Positions 34,133-43,711 of a DNA stretch of 64,000 nucleotides are shown here, one piece after another; position 1 is the first letter of the stretch, and each line of letters starts with the position of its first letter. Location of the stretch: positions 42,874 to 106,873 of the forward strand of contig CACZZZ010000014.1 in the NCBI GenBank assembly GCA_902785825.1, read 5' to 3'. The notes beneath the pieces were generated by a model. It ran no database searches. It had not been told where the DNA came from and saw only the letters and a program-made list of their open reading frames with translations. The position numbers and the translations under genes are program-made. This DNA is from an uncultured Bacteroidia bacterium. Its GTDB lineage: Bacteria > Bacteroidota > Bacteroidia > Bacteroidales > UBA932.

Positions 34133-35221
34133 ATGAAAAGAGTATTGCTCATCCTCATTGCGATTATCATCGGTTTCAGCGCCCAGTCAAAGACCTTGGA
34201 CGAGAGACTCCCGGTCCGCGGGTTAGCGATAGCCGCTCCATCTCCACAGGACATGAACTTGTTCGTCCGTTTTATCAAGGAAGAACTCGTACCCGCGAAA
34301 GTGAACCTGCTGATTCTCAGGGTAGATTGGGGGTATGCCTACGAATCCCATCCGGAACTCAGGGATGAGAATCCGCTGTCCCGAGCCGATGTTGACAGGT
34401 TAGTCTCTGTCTGCAGGGAGAACGGTATCCGGCTCGTCCCGCACATCAACCTTCTCGGCCACCAGTCGTGGGCGAAGGAGACCAATGCGCTTCTCAGGGA
34501 ATACCCGCAATTTGACGAGACTCCCTCGGTAAAAACCGAAGATTACGAAGGTTGGCCTAACCCGCAGGGACTGTATTGCAAGAGCTACTGTCCTCTCCAT
34601 CCGGACGTTCATAAGATCGTGTTCGATGTCGTGGACGAGCTTTGCGACGCCTTCCAATCAGATGCGTTCCACGCTGGAATGGACGAGGTATTCTATATCG
34701 GGGAAAAGGAATGCCCACGTTGCAATGGGCTGGACAAGGCCGAGCTTTATGCCGGTGAGATCAGGACCATCCATGACCACCTTGCCCTCTCCGGCCGCCA
34801 AATGATGATATGGGGAGACCGCTTGCTGGACGGCCGCACCACCGGGATCGGGGAATGGGAAGCGAGCTACAACTACACTTGGAGAGCAATTGACATGATA
34901 CCCAAGGACATCCTCATCTGCGACTGGCACTATGGAAGGGCAGAACTCACCGGAGTATTCTTTGCTCTGAAAGGTTTCCCGGTGGTATCTTGCGGCTATG
35001 AGAACCCCGTTACCGCTGTCCAGCAAGTCAAAGATATGATCCAGTTCCGCACGCAAACGACCCGCGTCACGGCTAGCAGGTTCCAAGGCTATGTCCACAC
35101 CATCTGGTCCGGCTCAGATCATTTCCTCAAAGCATACTACGGGAAGGACGAAGACAATCAAAAGAACAGCGACGCGAAAGCTTTGAAAGCTGTCCTTGCC
35201 TATTTTAATAGCCTAGAATGA
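34133..35221 (+). CDS. GH20-like TIM-barrel glycosidase
   Basis: 362 residues from ATG 34133 (MKRVLLILIAIIIGFSAQS signal peptide). LPVRGLAIAAPSPQDMNLF starts the barrel, then NLLILRVDWGYAYES and RLVPHINLLGHQSW. FHAGMDEVFYIG places the Asp-Glu pair at 184-185, as in GH20 beta-hexosaminidases (HxGxDE), and MMIWGDRLLDG and YVHTIWSGSDHF resemble GH20 barrel ends. The N-terminal non-catalytic domain of classical GH20 is absent, so it is a short GH20-like protein. It is in the same operon as the beta-helix gene, 28 bases downstream. Confidence 0.78.
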   Translation: MKRVLLILIAIIIGFSAQSKTLDERLPVRGLAIAAPSPQDMNLFVRFIKEELVPAKVNLLILRVDWGYAYESHPELRDENPLSRADVDRLVSVCRENGIRLVPHINLLGHQSWAKETNALLREYPQFDETPSVKTEDYEGWPNPQGLYCKSYCPLHPDVHKIVFDVVDELCDAFQSDAFHAGMDEVFYIGEKECPRCNGLDKAELYAGEIRTIHDHLALSGRQMMIWGDRLLDGRTTGIGEWEASYNYTWRAIDMIPKDILICDWHYGRAELTGVFFALKGFPVVSCGYENPVTAVQQVKDMIQFRTQTTRVTASRFQGYVHTIWSGSDHFLKAYYGKDEDNQKNSDAKALKAVLAYFNSLE

Positions 35222-35746
35222 GATGCCGAAGCTTAGGTAGGGCAGCAGGCCACCGTCGGGTTTGCCGTCAGAAAAGACGAATGCAGGTTTGATACCGACA
35301 CCGAAGGCGAAACCTTTCTCCTTTTGGAAGCGGTATCCGACATCCCCGAAAAAGTTGTATCCCCATGAGGTCCCATCGGTCTTATCCGGATTGATTTCAG
35401 ACGTTTCGTCACCATACCCAAGGAAAAAGGCATGCGACGAATACTTATATATACCGTTTGTCATGCCAAGGCCGAGAACCAAATGACTATTTCTCTGGCC
35501 TGTCAGATAGTTGATTTCGACAGGAATTCCTATTCCGTTCAATGTGTAGTTACCAAGCAATGCGGACCCGTAGGCATAAGACAGTCCGACATTATAACCG
35601 AGCCCGTGATTGCCATTGAATCTTGAATCGAAAGACACACCGGCCACCCCGGATGAACCGAGTAAATCAAGGGTGACGGATTTTGTCTGGGCTTGAGAGA
35701 ACAACGCCAATGTTAAAACCAAAACACTTAATAAAGCTTTCCTCAT
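35213..35746 (-). CDS. small outer-membrane beta-barrel protein
   Basis: 177 residues from ATG 35746 (MRKALLSVLVLTLALFSQAQ signal peptide). The mature chain is made of short amphipathic strands rich in Gly, Tyr and Phe (FNGNHGLGYNVGLSYAYGS, YNFFGDVGYRFQKEKGFAFG) and ends LLPYLSFGISF with a terminal Phe, as in outer-membrane barrels. Function unknown. It is convergent with the GH20-like gene, and the two overlap by nine bases at their stops. Confidence 0.75.
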   Translation of the reverse strand: MRKALLSVLVLTLALFSQAQTKSVTLDLLGSSGVAGVSFDSRFNGNHGLGYNVGLSYAYGSALLGNYTLNGIGIPVEINYLTGQRNSHLVLGLGMTNGIYKYSSHAFFLGYGDETSEINPDKTDGTSWGYNFFGDVGYRFQKEKGFAFGVGIKPAFVFSDGKPDGGLLPYLSFGISF

Positions 35747-35781
35747 CACAAAACATTGTTTAACGTTCAACCGCTATAAAG

Positions 35782-35804
35782 AAAAAGACAAGTCTTTCGA
35801 CTTG
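35782..35804 (-). terminator. terminator after tRNA-fMet
   Basis: The stem CAAGTC (35789-35794) and GACTTG (35799-35804), loop TTTC, is followed on the minus strand by CTTTTTC (complement of 35781-35787). Confidence 0.75.
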
Positions 35805-35814
35805 CCCTTTGTAG

Positions 35815-35887
<73 letters not shown>

Positions 35888-35903
35888 GTGTTATTTGGGA
35901 CTG

Positions 35904-35933
35904 CAAATGTAGGAATAAAACCTTAAAAAGCAA
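35904..35933 (-). promoter_or_regulatory. promoter of tRNA-fMet
   Basis: TTTTGC (TTG complement of 35931-35933) and TACATTTG (complement of 35904-35911) are 19 bases apart. The -7 box starts about 17 bases before the tRNA. Confidence 0.8.
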
Positions 35934-35948
35934 AATAATTTTCCCCAA

Positions 35949-37352
35949 CTATTGTTCCAAAAAATCGATGATTCCTTGAATATCGCTGGTCCTGAACGAC
36001 TTCTGCTCACCAGAAACCAGATTCTTGACATTGACCTGACCTGCCTCCATCTCATTCCCACCTGTAATAGAGAGGAACGGGATCGCCTTGCGGTCAGCAT
36101 AGTCAAACTGCTTCTTGAGTTTGGAAGAGTCAGGATAGACCTCAACGGCCACTCCCTTCTCTCTCAAAGCCTTCGCCACTGGCAAGATGTAACGGACCTC
36201 CTCGGTACCCATATTAGCGAAAAGCAAAGTGGTGGCAGACTTGAGCCCCGCGGGGAATTTGTCAAGTCCCTGGAGAACATCATAGATCCTGTCAGCTCCG
36301 AAACTGATTCCGACTCCCGACATGTCCGGCAGGCCGAATATTCCTGTAAGATTGTCGTAACGACCTCCGCCACAGATGCTTCCGATGGCGAAATCTAGCG
36401 CCTTTACCTCGAAGATCGCACCCGTGTAGTAGTTCAGGCCACGGGCAAGCGAAAGGTCGATCTCGACAGGAGCCGAGACCCCGGCGGCATCGATAAGGCC
36501 GAAAAGTTCCTCAAGCTCGTCCAACCCCTTCAGACCAGCCTCGGAAACGATTCCGGAGGCAGAGCCACCATTCATCAGGGACCGCATCGAAGCGATCTTC
36601 TCGGCGGTGGTTCCGGAGAGTTTCAGAATCTGCTCGATCACGGCTATAGCGCTGTCAGTCAACCCCTTCTCCCTCATCTCGTTCTCAACGGCCTCAAGCC
36701 CGATCTTGTCCAGTTTGTCAATAGCCACTGTGATATCGACCACCTTGTCCGGGAATCCGCAGATCTCAGCGAAACCGGTCAGGACCTTACGGTTGTTGAT
36801 CTTGACAAGTACTCTCACATCGAGCAGAGAGAACACCCTGTCCACAATCTGGACAAGTTCCAGCTCGTTGATTTGGGACTTGGATCCGATGACATCCACA
36901 TCGCACTGGTAGAACTCACGGTAGCGGCCCTTTTGCGGGCGGTCAGCCCTCCAGACCGGCTGGATCTGGAAACGCTTGAAAGGGAAGGAAAGCTCATTCT
37001 GATGCTGGACGACATACCTTGCGAAAGGCACTGTCAAGTCATAACGTAACCCTTTCTCGCAGACTTCCTTGGAGAGAGCTACGGAGTTAACAGAGCCGTC
37101 TTCTTCCTTGAAGGAGTCGAAGTCAACCTTGCCGAACGCGTCTCCGGAGTTGAGGATCCTGAAGAGAAGTTTATCCCCCTCCTCGCCATACTTGCCGAGC
37201 AGGGTGGAAAGATTCTCCATCGCCGGCGTGTCTATCTGCGCGTACCCGAATGTACGGAAAACGCTTTTTATCGTGTCGAAAATATAATTTCGGCCAGCCA
37301 TTTCCTGCTGGCCGAAATCTCTGGTTCCTTTAGGTATTGATGGTTTCATCAA
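35949..37352 (-). CDS. hisS: histidyl-tRNA synthetase
   Basis: 467 residues, class II synthetase for tRNA-His. [15 protein letters not shown] opens as usual; motif 2 is [23 protein letters not shown], histidine-binding [14 protein letters not shown] follows, then [13 protein letters not shown] (motif 3 region) and the C-terminal anticodon domain ([21 protein letters not shown]). Single gene with its start 12 bases from the next gene's stop. Confidence 0.97.
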   Translation of the reverse strand: MMKPSIPKGTRDFGQQEMAGRNYIFDTIKSVFRTFGYAQIDTPAMENLSTLLGKYGEEGDKLLFRILNSGDAFGKVDFDSFKEEDGSVNSVALSKEVCEKGLRYDLTVPFARYVVQHQNELSFPFKRFQIQPVWRADRPQKGRYREFYQCDVDVIGSKSQINELELVQIVDRVFSLLDVRVLVKINNRKVLTGFAEICGFPDKVVDITVAIDKLDKIGLEAVENEMREKGLTDSAIAVIEQILKLSGTTAEKIASMRSLMNGGSASGIVSEAGLKGLDELEELFGLIDAAGVSAPVEIDLSLARGLNYYTGAIFEVKALDFAIGSICGGGRYDNLTGIFGLPDMSGVGISFGADRIYDVLQGLDKFPAGLKSATTLLFANMGTEEVRYILPVAKALREKGVAVEVYPDSSKLKKQFDYADRKAIPFLSITGGNEMEAGQVNVKNLVSGEQKSFRTSDIQGIIDFLEQ

Positions 37353-37364
37353 TAAATCAATAAT

Positions 37365-38942
37365 TTACAAAATTTGAGCTCCGCATCCCTCAAGGGCACC
37401 GAAGAGGTTATAGGCCTCCTCGAAAGGATACTTGTTTGCGAACATGGTGACGCGGACGATCTCGCTTCCCTGCTGGTTGACGCCGAAGGCCCTGCGGACC
37501 TGGTTAGCGGCCGAGTTAGGATTGTAGCTGGAGGACTCAACTTTCTCGAGATTGGCGAAGCCCTTGAGATAAGGCTGGTTGATCTTCGTGACGAAGTTCT
37601 CGTCGGTCAGCTCGACATTGCCGGACTCGTTGATACCCTCGACATCCTCAAACTCTTCGCACCTGACATAAAGCCACATATAAGACTGTGAAGGGATGAT
37701 CATGTCAGCAACATTCATGAAGAACTGGTTATCGACAATATTGAGTTTACGCTTCGCGTCAACAGCCTTGTCCGAGTCGTGGTGGGCGAAATCAATGGCT
37801 CCAAGATTGGAGCAACCGAAGATGTTGTCGTGGACATCAGAGTCAACCCTTGACATGAAACGGTAGCCGTAACCCATATCCTCCATGACCTTGGTGCGGC
37901 ACCAGCTGAAGAGCACGGTGTTGTGATGGAAATCGACAAAGCACTCGTTGGCATCCTTGGTCATCGAGTCGATCTGGCATGAAGCGTAGCAGTTGGCCAC
38001 GAAGACATTGTTGTATATTTCCCAATTGCCTCCCTTGTTCATGATCTGGATTCCATAGAATGTGGCGTTGGCGATGACGCAGTTGCGGATCACGAGATGT
38101 CCCTCGACATGTCCGTGGATAGCCCGACGTTCCTGCGCTGCTCCACCTACCTTAGCGGTAGAGGGGGACTCGCCTACCATAAGCTTGCGGCCGGTGAGGC
38201 AACCCTCGGGAGTACCGGAGACAGGGTCAGTGGGATCCGCGGCGCAATAAAGAGACTGTTCACCCATATCAACAGAGAAACCGTCAACCATGACAGTCTT
38301 GGCCCTGCTTCCGGAAACCTCGATGTTGATCGCGGCCTTGGAACCATTCTTGGAAACGTGGCTCGGGTTGGTCTGGATGTAGGTCTTGTAAACGTAAGGA
38401 TCCCTCTCGGAGAAGTCCTCGTTATAGCCACCGACCAAGGAGACGTATTTCGTAATATCGATGAATCCCTGATCAAGAGTGCCGGTGTAGTTACCTGCGG
38501 CAACACAAATCACATCACCGTCAGCGGCCTCATCAAGTGCCTTCTGGACATTTTTGTACGGGGTCTCGGGAGACCTTCCGTCGTTCTTGTTGGATCCGGT
38601 GCCTGACACATACCAAGTCGAGCCGTTACCGGCCTTGGCGACACCGCTCCTTCCTTCAGGAACATTCGAGGAAGAAGACTTTGATTTCTTGGAGGAAGCG
38701 TTGTCAGCGGCGTTCTTCACACCCTTCTTCGCGGCGTCCTCGGCCTTGTCCATAGCCTTGTGGACTGCCCTGTCGGCACCCATCTTGATCCTGGTCTCGG
38801 CCGCATTTTTGGCGCGGCGGGTAATGTCATTGAGAATCTGCGCGGAAGCCACCTGTCCTGATGAGAAAATCAGGGCAAATCCGAGCAGCATGGCAGGAAT
38901 AGCCTTGCAAACGGTCTTGCGGATTGAGTCGTAGGTTTTCAT
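37365..38942 (-). CDS. secreted parallel beta-helix protein with DUF1565-like domain
   Basis: 525 residues from ATG 38942, whose product starts MKTYDSIRKTVCKAIPAMLLG with a signal peptide cut near ASAQ. A basic helical, then Ser/Lys-rich linker (about 35-95) precedes TWYVSGTGSNKNDGRSPETPYKNVQKAL, the DUF1565 opening of a right-handed helix with DGDVICVAAGNYTG. Beta-helix turns follow (LVIRNCVIANATFYGIQI, WEIYNNVFVAN, DVHDNIFGCSN). The target is unknown; such proteins bind or cleave polysaccharide, or serve as surface structures. It is divergent from a GH3 remnant. Confidence 0.8.
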   Translation of the reverse strand: MKTYDSIRKTVCKAIPAMLLGFALIFSSGQVASAQILNDITRRAKNAAETRIKMGADRAVHKAMDKAEDAAKKGVKNAADNASSKKSKSSSSNVPEGRSGVAKAGNGSTWYVSGTGSNKNDGRSPETPYKNVQKALDEAADGDVICVAAGNYTGTLDQGFIDITKYVSLVGGYNEDFSERDPYVYKTYIQTNPSHVSKNGSKAAINIEVSGSRAKTVMVDGFSVDMGEQSLYCAADPTDPVSGTPEGCLTGRKLMVGESPSTAKVGGAAQERRAIHGHVEGHLVIRNCVIANATFYGIQIMNKGGNWEIYNNVFVANCYASCQIDSMTKDANECFVDFHHNTVLFSWCRTKVMEDMGYGYRFMSRVDSDVHDNIFGCSNLGAIDFAHHDSDKAVDAKRKLNIVDNQFFMNVADMIIPSQSYMWLYVRCEEFEDVEGINESGNVELTDENFVTKINQPYLKGFANLEKVESSSYNPNSAANQVRRAFGVNQQGSEIVRVTMFANKYPFEEAYNLFGALEGCGAQIL

Positions 38943-39045
38943 TTCTTGATAGTTAATAAAAGTCAATAATAAGGTAATAATGTCGCAATATACTAAAAAA
39001 ACGGATTTTTTTCGATAACTTGCAGGGATTTTCAACGATTATGCC

Positions 39046-39393
39046 ATGCGAATCCTGCCAACTTTAGGCTTGTTCTTAGTCTCCATCGCCTCGATGGCTC
39101 AGCCTCGCCTGAACGGGAATAACATAGATGAGATTCTCAAATCCTTGACCATTGAAGAGAAAGCCACCCTCCTTGTCGGAGGCAGTCCTTATTCTTTGGT
39201 TCAGGGAGCCGGCGGAGGCACAAGGGCTATAGGGCGGTTAGGCATCCCGGCGACCGTGTTTTCCGACGGGCCTGCCGGTCTTAGGATAGATCCAGTCAGG
39301 GAAGGGACGGATAAGACTTTCTACTGCACAGGCTTCCCAGTAGGCCCTGGCATCTCGGTGGAAAATCTTCCCTCGAATATATTATTCCATTAA
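39046..39393 (+). pseudogene. N-terminal remnant of a GH3 beta-glucosidase
   Basis: 115 codons: signal peptide MRILPTLGLFLVSIASMAQ, then IDEILKSLTIEEKATLLVGG and RLGIPATVFSDGPAGLRIDP, the opening of GH3 domain 1 (the family has 700-900 residues). After CTGFPVG the homology stops and the frame ends PGISVENLPSNILFH. The nucleophile region and everything else are gone; sppA begins 40 bases on. Best read as a deletion remnant. A short functional exported peptide is unlikely. Confidence 0.8.
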
Positions 39394-39432
39394 TTTTCAG
39401 CGATTTCTGAATACAATTAAATTCTACGGAAT

Positions 39433-41265
39433 ATGCGTAAAAACGATTTTTTTAAATGGGTCCTGGCAGTCCTTTGCGGACTGCTGGTCTGGGGCATTGT
39501 AAAGGCCATCTTCTTCATCATGATGATCGGCTCTCTGGCCGGATCCGCCGCCAACTCAAGCGGCTCATCAACCCTTCTGCCCAAAGAAGGGATACTGCTG
39601 ATGGATATGAGCTCCCTCGTGATCACGGAGCAGACTACCGAAAGCATGCCTTCCATGTCACTTAGCGGCCTTGGAGGCGCCTCCACCACCACACCGGTCG
39701 GCTTATACGATGCGGTCAACGCTATCCACAAAGCCGCCGAGGATCCAGGAGTCAAGCTCATTCTCCTGAAAACTGACAACATAGCCAGCGAGCTGAGCAA
39801 TGTCAGCGAGATCCGAGAAGCCCTCAGCGATTTCCGCAATAGCGGCAAGGCTGTGGTGGCTTATGGAGAAGCCTACACATCAGGCAGCTACTACCTGGCT
39901 TCCGTCGCCGACAAGATCTACACCACCAGTCACCATGGCGGCAACAACTTCATGCTGGGTCTCGGAGGAAGGATGATATTCCTCAAAGACCTCCTTGACA
40001 AACTCGGGGTCAACTACCAGCTAATCCGCCACGGCAAATACAAGAGCGCCGGCGAAATGTACATCATGAACGCCCCCAGCCCGGAGAACATGGAGCAGAA
40101 TCAAGTGATGATCAACTCGATGTGGGAGACTATCGCGAAGGAGACCGCTGAAGCCAGAGGAATCAGCGTGGACTCGCTCAACTACTTCATTGACAATCTC
40201 TCGATCAACTTCCCTGAGGACATGATCGCCCACAATCTCGCTGACGAGATTTTGAGCGTGGAAGGATACAAGGAAAAGATGGCAGTGCTGGCAGGCAAGG
40301 ACAACTTCAAAGACGTGAAGTTCATCCCGTTCAAGGACTATGCGGCAGCTAAGGTAAAGCCCAACACGGCTGCGAAGAAAAAGATAGCGGTCATCTACGC
40401 CAACGGTAATATCGTCGAGCAGGACGATCCCAACAACATCTCCGGTGACCGTTTCGCCAATATCATCGCCAAGGTAAGGGCCGATTCCTCCGTAAAGGCT
40501 GTGGTTCTGAGGGTCAACTCCCCTGGAGGAACCGTCCTTGCCGCAAGTAAGATCAAGGAAGAGATTGACCTGACAAGGGCCGTCAAACCTGTCGTGGCCT
40601 CTTACGGTGCTTATGCCGCCTCAGGAGGTTATTGGATTTCAAATAGTTGCGACCACATTTTCTCAGGAGCGACCACACTCACCGGCTCTATCGGATGCTT
40701 CTCCGCGATTCCCGAGTTCGGAAAGACCGTCAAGGAAATCGCCCACGTCAATGTCGTCCCGGTCAACTCCCACAAACATTCCGACATGATCTCCCTGATG
40801 AGACCTTTCGACGCGGAGGAGACCAAAGCGATGCAGGAATATGTTGACGACATCTACACCAACTTCGTGAATATCGTAGCGGAAGGTCGCGACAAGACCT
40901 ACGAGGCTGTTGACGAGATAGCTCAGGGTAGGGTCTGGACCGGAGCTGACGCCCTCAAACTGGGACTGGTTGACGAGCTGGGCACCCTAGAGGACGCCAT
41001 CGCCTACGCCGCTTCTTTGGGAGGAGATCCCGATGTGTCCGCATGGAACGTCACCGGCTATCCCAAGCCTCTCACTGTGATGCAACAGATTATGGCCCAA
41101 TTCGGAGCGAAAGATCCGAACGCTGAGGATATCGTTGAGAATGTCCTGGAAGGAACCCCGATGGAGGGAATAGCCAAGTCTCTACTTGAGTGGCAGAGAT
41201 CCTGGACAAAGAGTAATGGTCAGCTTGTTTTCGCCCGCCTTCCTTTCGAGTTCGAGATCAGATAA
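39433..41265 (+). CDS. sppA: signal peptide peptidase SppA (67K type)
   Basis: Inner-membrane serine protease that degrades cleaved signal peptides and lipoprotein leaders. 610 residues with an N-terminal transmembrane segment (about 8-36) and two ClpP-like domains, as in the long enterobacterial form. Catalytic lysine Lys204 is in RHGKYKSAGEMY, and nucleophile Ser397 is in YGAYAASGGYWIS. ATG at 39433 gives the membrane anchor. Its last 84 bases overlap the 3' end of tilS on the other strand. Confidence 0.93.
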   Translation: MRKNDFFKWVLAVLCGLLVWGIVKAIFFIMMIGSLAGSAANSSGSSTLLPKEGILLMDMSSLVITEQTTESMPSMSLSGLGGASTTTPVGLYDAVNAIHKAAEDPGVKLILLKTDNIASELSNVSEIREALSDFRNSGKAVVAYGEAYTSGSYYLASVADKIYTTSHHGGNNFMLGLGGRMIFLKDLLDKLGVNYQLIRHGKYKSAGEMYIMNAPSPENMEQNQVMINSMWETIAKETAEARGISVDSLNYFIDNLSINFPEDMIAHNLADEILSVEGYKEKMAVLAGKDNFKDVKFIPFKDYAAAKVKPNTAAKKKIAVIYANGNIVEQDDPNNISGDRFANIIAKVRADSSVKAVVLRVNSPGGTVLAASKIKEEIDLTRAVKPVVASYGAYAASGGYWISNSCDHIFSGATTLTGSIGCFSAIPEFGKTVKEIAHVNVVPVNSHKHSDMISLMRPFDAEETKAMQEYVDDIYTNFVNIVAEGRDKTYEAVDEIAQGRVWTGADALKLGLVDELGTLEDAIAYAASLGGDPDVSAWNVTGYPKPLTVMQQIMAQFGAKDPNAEDIVENVLEGTPMEGIAKSLLEWQRSWTKSNGQLVFARLPFEFEIR

Positions 41266-42567
41266 AGCGACAGATTCGTCAATTCTATAGCCTATAAGGG
41301 CAAGGACATGGGAGCCTTCGTCAGCGATGACGAGGGCTTTCTCTTTTTGGGAGGGGGGGAATTTAAGGTCGCCGAACATGTCGCTGAGTTTCTTCTTCCG
41401 ACCACCCATCCCAAGAGGACGCATCCAGTCGCCCTCATTCCAGCGACGGATAGTTACAGGAAATCCGAGATTGGTGACCGTGACTCCTTCAGGCTGCTTA
41501 AGGCTCTCAACCTTAGCCATTTCCACCAAGAACCGGGTTCCACCTACCGAATATACCCCAGGCCCTGAGACCTCGACCATCTCAGCCTCATCCTCCGGAC
41601 CTTCGCCGTCTGTCGCAGCCATTATCGATATCTCGGTCCGGGAAGTTGTGGCGATGTGGGTCGGGGAATGGAACTCACGTCCACTGAAGGTCTTGCCACT
41701 CTTGATCAGCTCAGTCAAGTCCCCGATCACAGACTCATTGAAACCATACGGTTCCAATATCCTGAACAGCAGATATTCCCAATGATCGAAACCCAGCAAC
41801 TTTCTCACATCGATGCTGGTTGATCCCGTCGAAGGCGAAGCTATAAATTTGAGGAAAAAGTCGTCAGCGATTTCCTGAACCTGGGAGAAGCGGCGCATGT
41901 CGGAATTGAGCGTGTCCAGGAAAGACGGATTGATCTTGGCAAACAATGGAAATACCTCATTTCGAATCAGATTCCTCTTGAAAGTGGAGTCCGCATTGGT
42001 ACTGTCCTCACGCCAGGACAACCCCTTCGACAGGGCATAAGCCTTGATCTCGTCCCTTGTGAAACCCAGCAACGGACGAATCAGTCTCGCTGAGGATCCG
42101 GGAAGGACAGACACTTCCCTCATCCCGCATATTCCCTTAAGTCCTGTGCCTCTCAGAAGGTTGAGAATCAAGGTCTCAGCGTTATCATTGGCATTGTGGG
42201 CCACGGCGACAGCCTTGAACCCATGTTCCTCACACAGAGACGCGAACCAAGAGTAACGAAGATCCCTGGCGGCCATCTCGACGCTCACCCCATTGGCCGC
42301 CGCATATTCCTTCGTGTCAAAATCCACTTTCAGGAAAGGCACTCCCATCTCTCTGGCCCAGTCCCTGACGAAGGCCTCATCGGAATCACTCTCGTCTCCC
42401 CTGAGATGGAAGTTACAGTGAGCCAAGGTGATATCATGCTTATGCCGGGACTCCAAGAAGAGCCCGGCCATAACCATGGAGTCGATCCCGCCGCTCACCG
42501 CAAGCAGGACCGCCCCTCCATTATCGGGAAGCAGTCCGTCAAGACAATTGTCAAAACGGTCCCGCAT
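41182..42567 (-). CDS. tilS: tRNA(Ile)-lysidine synthase
   Basis: Converts C34 of tRNA-Ile(CAU) to lysidine, an essential decoding change. 461 residues: PP-loop AVSGGIDSMVMAG with SGGIDS at 25-30, the HCNFHLRGDESDSDEAFV segment, VAHNANDNAETLILNLLRGTG, and RLIRPLLGFTRDEI. A C-terminal domain (VTIRRWNEGDWMRPLGMGG and on) matches the TilS_C RNA-binding domain. It follows nothing closely upstream except the DUF3078 stop, 11 bases away. Confidence 0.95.
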   Translation of the reverse strand: MRDRFDNCLDGLLPDNGGAVLLAVSGGIDSMVMAGLFLESRHKHDITLAHCNFHLRGDESDSDEAFVRDWAREMGVPFLKVDFDTKEYAAANGVSVEMAARDLRYSWFASLCEEHGFKAVAVAHNANDNAETLILNLLRGTGLKGICGMREVSVLPGSSARLIRPLLGFTRDEIKAYALSKGLSWREDSTNADSTFKRNLIRNEVFPLFAKINPSFLDTLNSDMRRFSQVQEIADDFFLKFIASPSTGSTSIDVRKLLGFDHWEYLLFRILEPYGFNESVIGDLTELIKSGKTFSGREFHSPTHIATTSRTEISIMAATDGEGPEDEAEMVEVSGPGVYSVGGTRFLVEMAKVESLKQPEGVTVTNLGFPVTIRRWNEGDWMRPLGMGGRKKKLSDMFGDLKFPPSQKEKALVIADEGSHVLALIGYRIDESVALSDLELERKAGENKLTITLCPGSLPLK

Positions 42568-42578
42568 ACCCCTGGAAA

Positions 42579-43679
42579 CTATTTCTTGTTCGTGAACGAG
42601 TAAGTGAATCCGAACTGCATGAACTCCTTGAGCTGCACAGTCTTGTGACCGTTGGGGAACTTCTCGTCAACGATCAGGATCGTGTCGTCATAGATAAGGT
42701 TCGTCGTCAAGTTCAGAGAGAACAACTTGCTCAGTCTCCACTGGATGGTGTTATCCCAGTTCACACGGAAATTCTGGGGATTCTTCAGGTAATTGGAGAA
42801 GAGGATCAAGTTGCTGTTGACATCGAACTTATTGTTTATCTGGAACTTCACGTTCGTGGTAAGCTGGGCTCCAAGGGCGAAGGTGGCGGGCTTGTAATAG
42901 TTACCGGTGATAAAGTAAACCCCAGCGTCGTCCTTCTTGTCGGGGAACTCAGCCGTGTCCTCGTATTTGCTCTTCCTCGCCATACCGTAGTTCTTCCTGA
43001 GCTTCTCGTTTCCGACGATGGTCGTACTACCGGTCAAAGGAGCGAAGTTGACGGTGAGCCACTTGTTGGGCACCCACGCAATACCAAGACCCAGGGTCAC
43101 GTAAGCGGGAGAGAAGAACCCGGATTTGAGGATTCGGGCGTCCCTCCATTGTTTCGGAGTCGGCTCCTCGTCAGCCTCGACCGCGGGGGTCGGATAGTTC
43201 CAACCGTTGGAAGCCTGGTTCAGGAAAGTGAAGTTAGCTGTGTAGTTCAGTTTTTCCTTGACTTTATATCCCCATGTGCTCGTCAGGAATGTCCTGTCCA
43301 CATTCTTCTGGATGATAGGCTTGTCCTGGGAATACAGGAAACCATAGTCAAACTCCAGGTGGTTGTTCCAATACTTCTTCCCCTTGGCCCAGTTGGCGTC
43401 TCCCCTAATGATGGAGTTCAGCGTGTAGTTGTTGTTACCGCCGGCCGCCCAGCTGGTGAAACTGGTCTGGGCGAAGTTCAGTGTAGTTTTCAAAGTGTTG
43501 GTCCAATAGACCGGCTTAGGTGGAGCCACGACGGTCTCCGGAGTTTCCGCCAGCAGCTTGGCCGCCTCGGCCGCCGCAGTCTGCGCGTCTTTCTTGGTTT
43601 TGTCATCCTGGGCGAACGCCTGCCAACCTGAGAGCAGGAAGGCAGCGGCCAGGAACGCGTAACATGTGAATCTTCTCAT
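42579..43679 (-). CDS. DUF3078 family outer-membrane protein
   Basis: 366 residues with signal peptide MRRFTCYAFLAAAFLLSGWQAFAQ. An Ala/Lys-rich linker precedes VYWTNTLKTTLNFAQTSFTSWAAGGNNNY, the DUF3078 hallmark. Alternating beta-strands follow (LEFDYGFLYSQDKPIIQKN, LNLTTNLIYDDTILIVD) and the end FGFTYSFTNKK suggests a barrel. Function unknown. It lies between proS and tilS on the same strand, 32 bases after the proS stop, so co-transcription is likely. Confidence 0.83.
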   Translation of the reverse strand: MRRFTCYAFLAAAFLLSGWQAFAQDDKTKKDAQTAAAEAAKLLAETPETVVAPPKPVYWTNTLKTTLNFAQTSFTSWAAGGNNNYTLNSIIRGDANWAKGKKYWNNHLEFDYGFLYSQDKPIIQKNVDRTFLTSTWGYKVKEKLNYTANFTFLNQASNGWNYPTPAVEADEEPTPKQWRDARILKSGFFSPAYVTLGLGIAWVPNKWLTVNFAPLTGSTTIVGNEKLRKNYGMARKSKYEDTAEFPDKKDDAGVYFITGNYYKPATFALGAQLTTNVKFQINNKFDVNSNLILFSNYLKNPQNFRVNWDNTIQWRLSKLFSLNLTTNLIYDDTILIVDEKFPNGHKTVQLKEFMQFGFTYSFTNKK

Positions 43680-43711
43680 ACCGTGACTTGATAAATAACA
43701 GGTAACAGGAA

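Noticed and set aside
42645..43631. A 328-codon open frame on the plus strand
   Set aside because: Antisense shadow of the DUF3078 gene, which has a signal peptide and family motifs.
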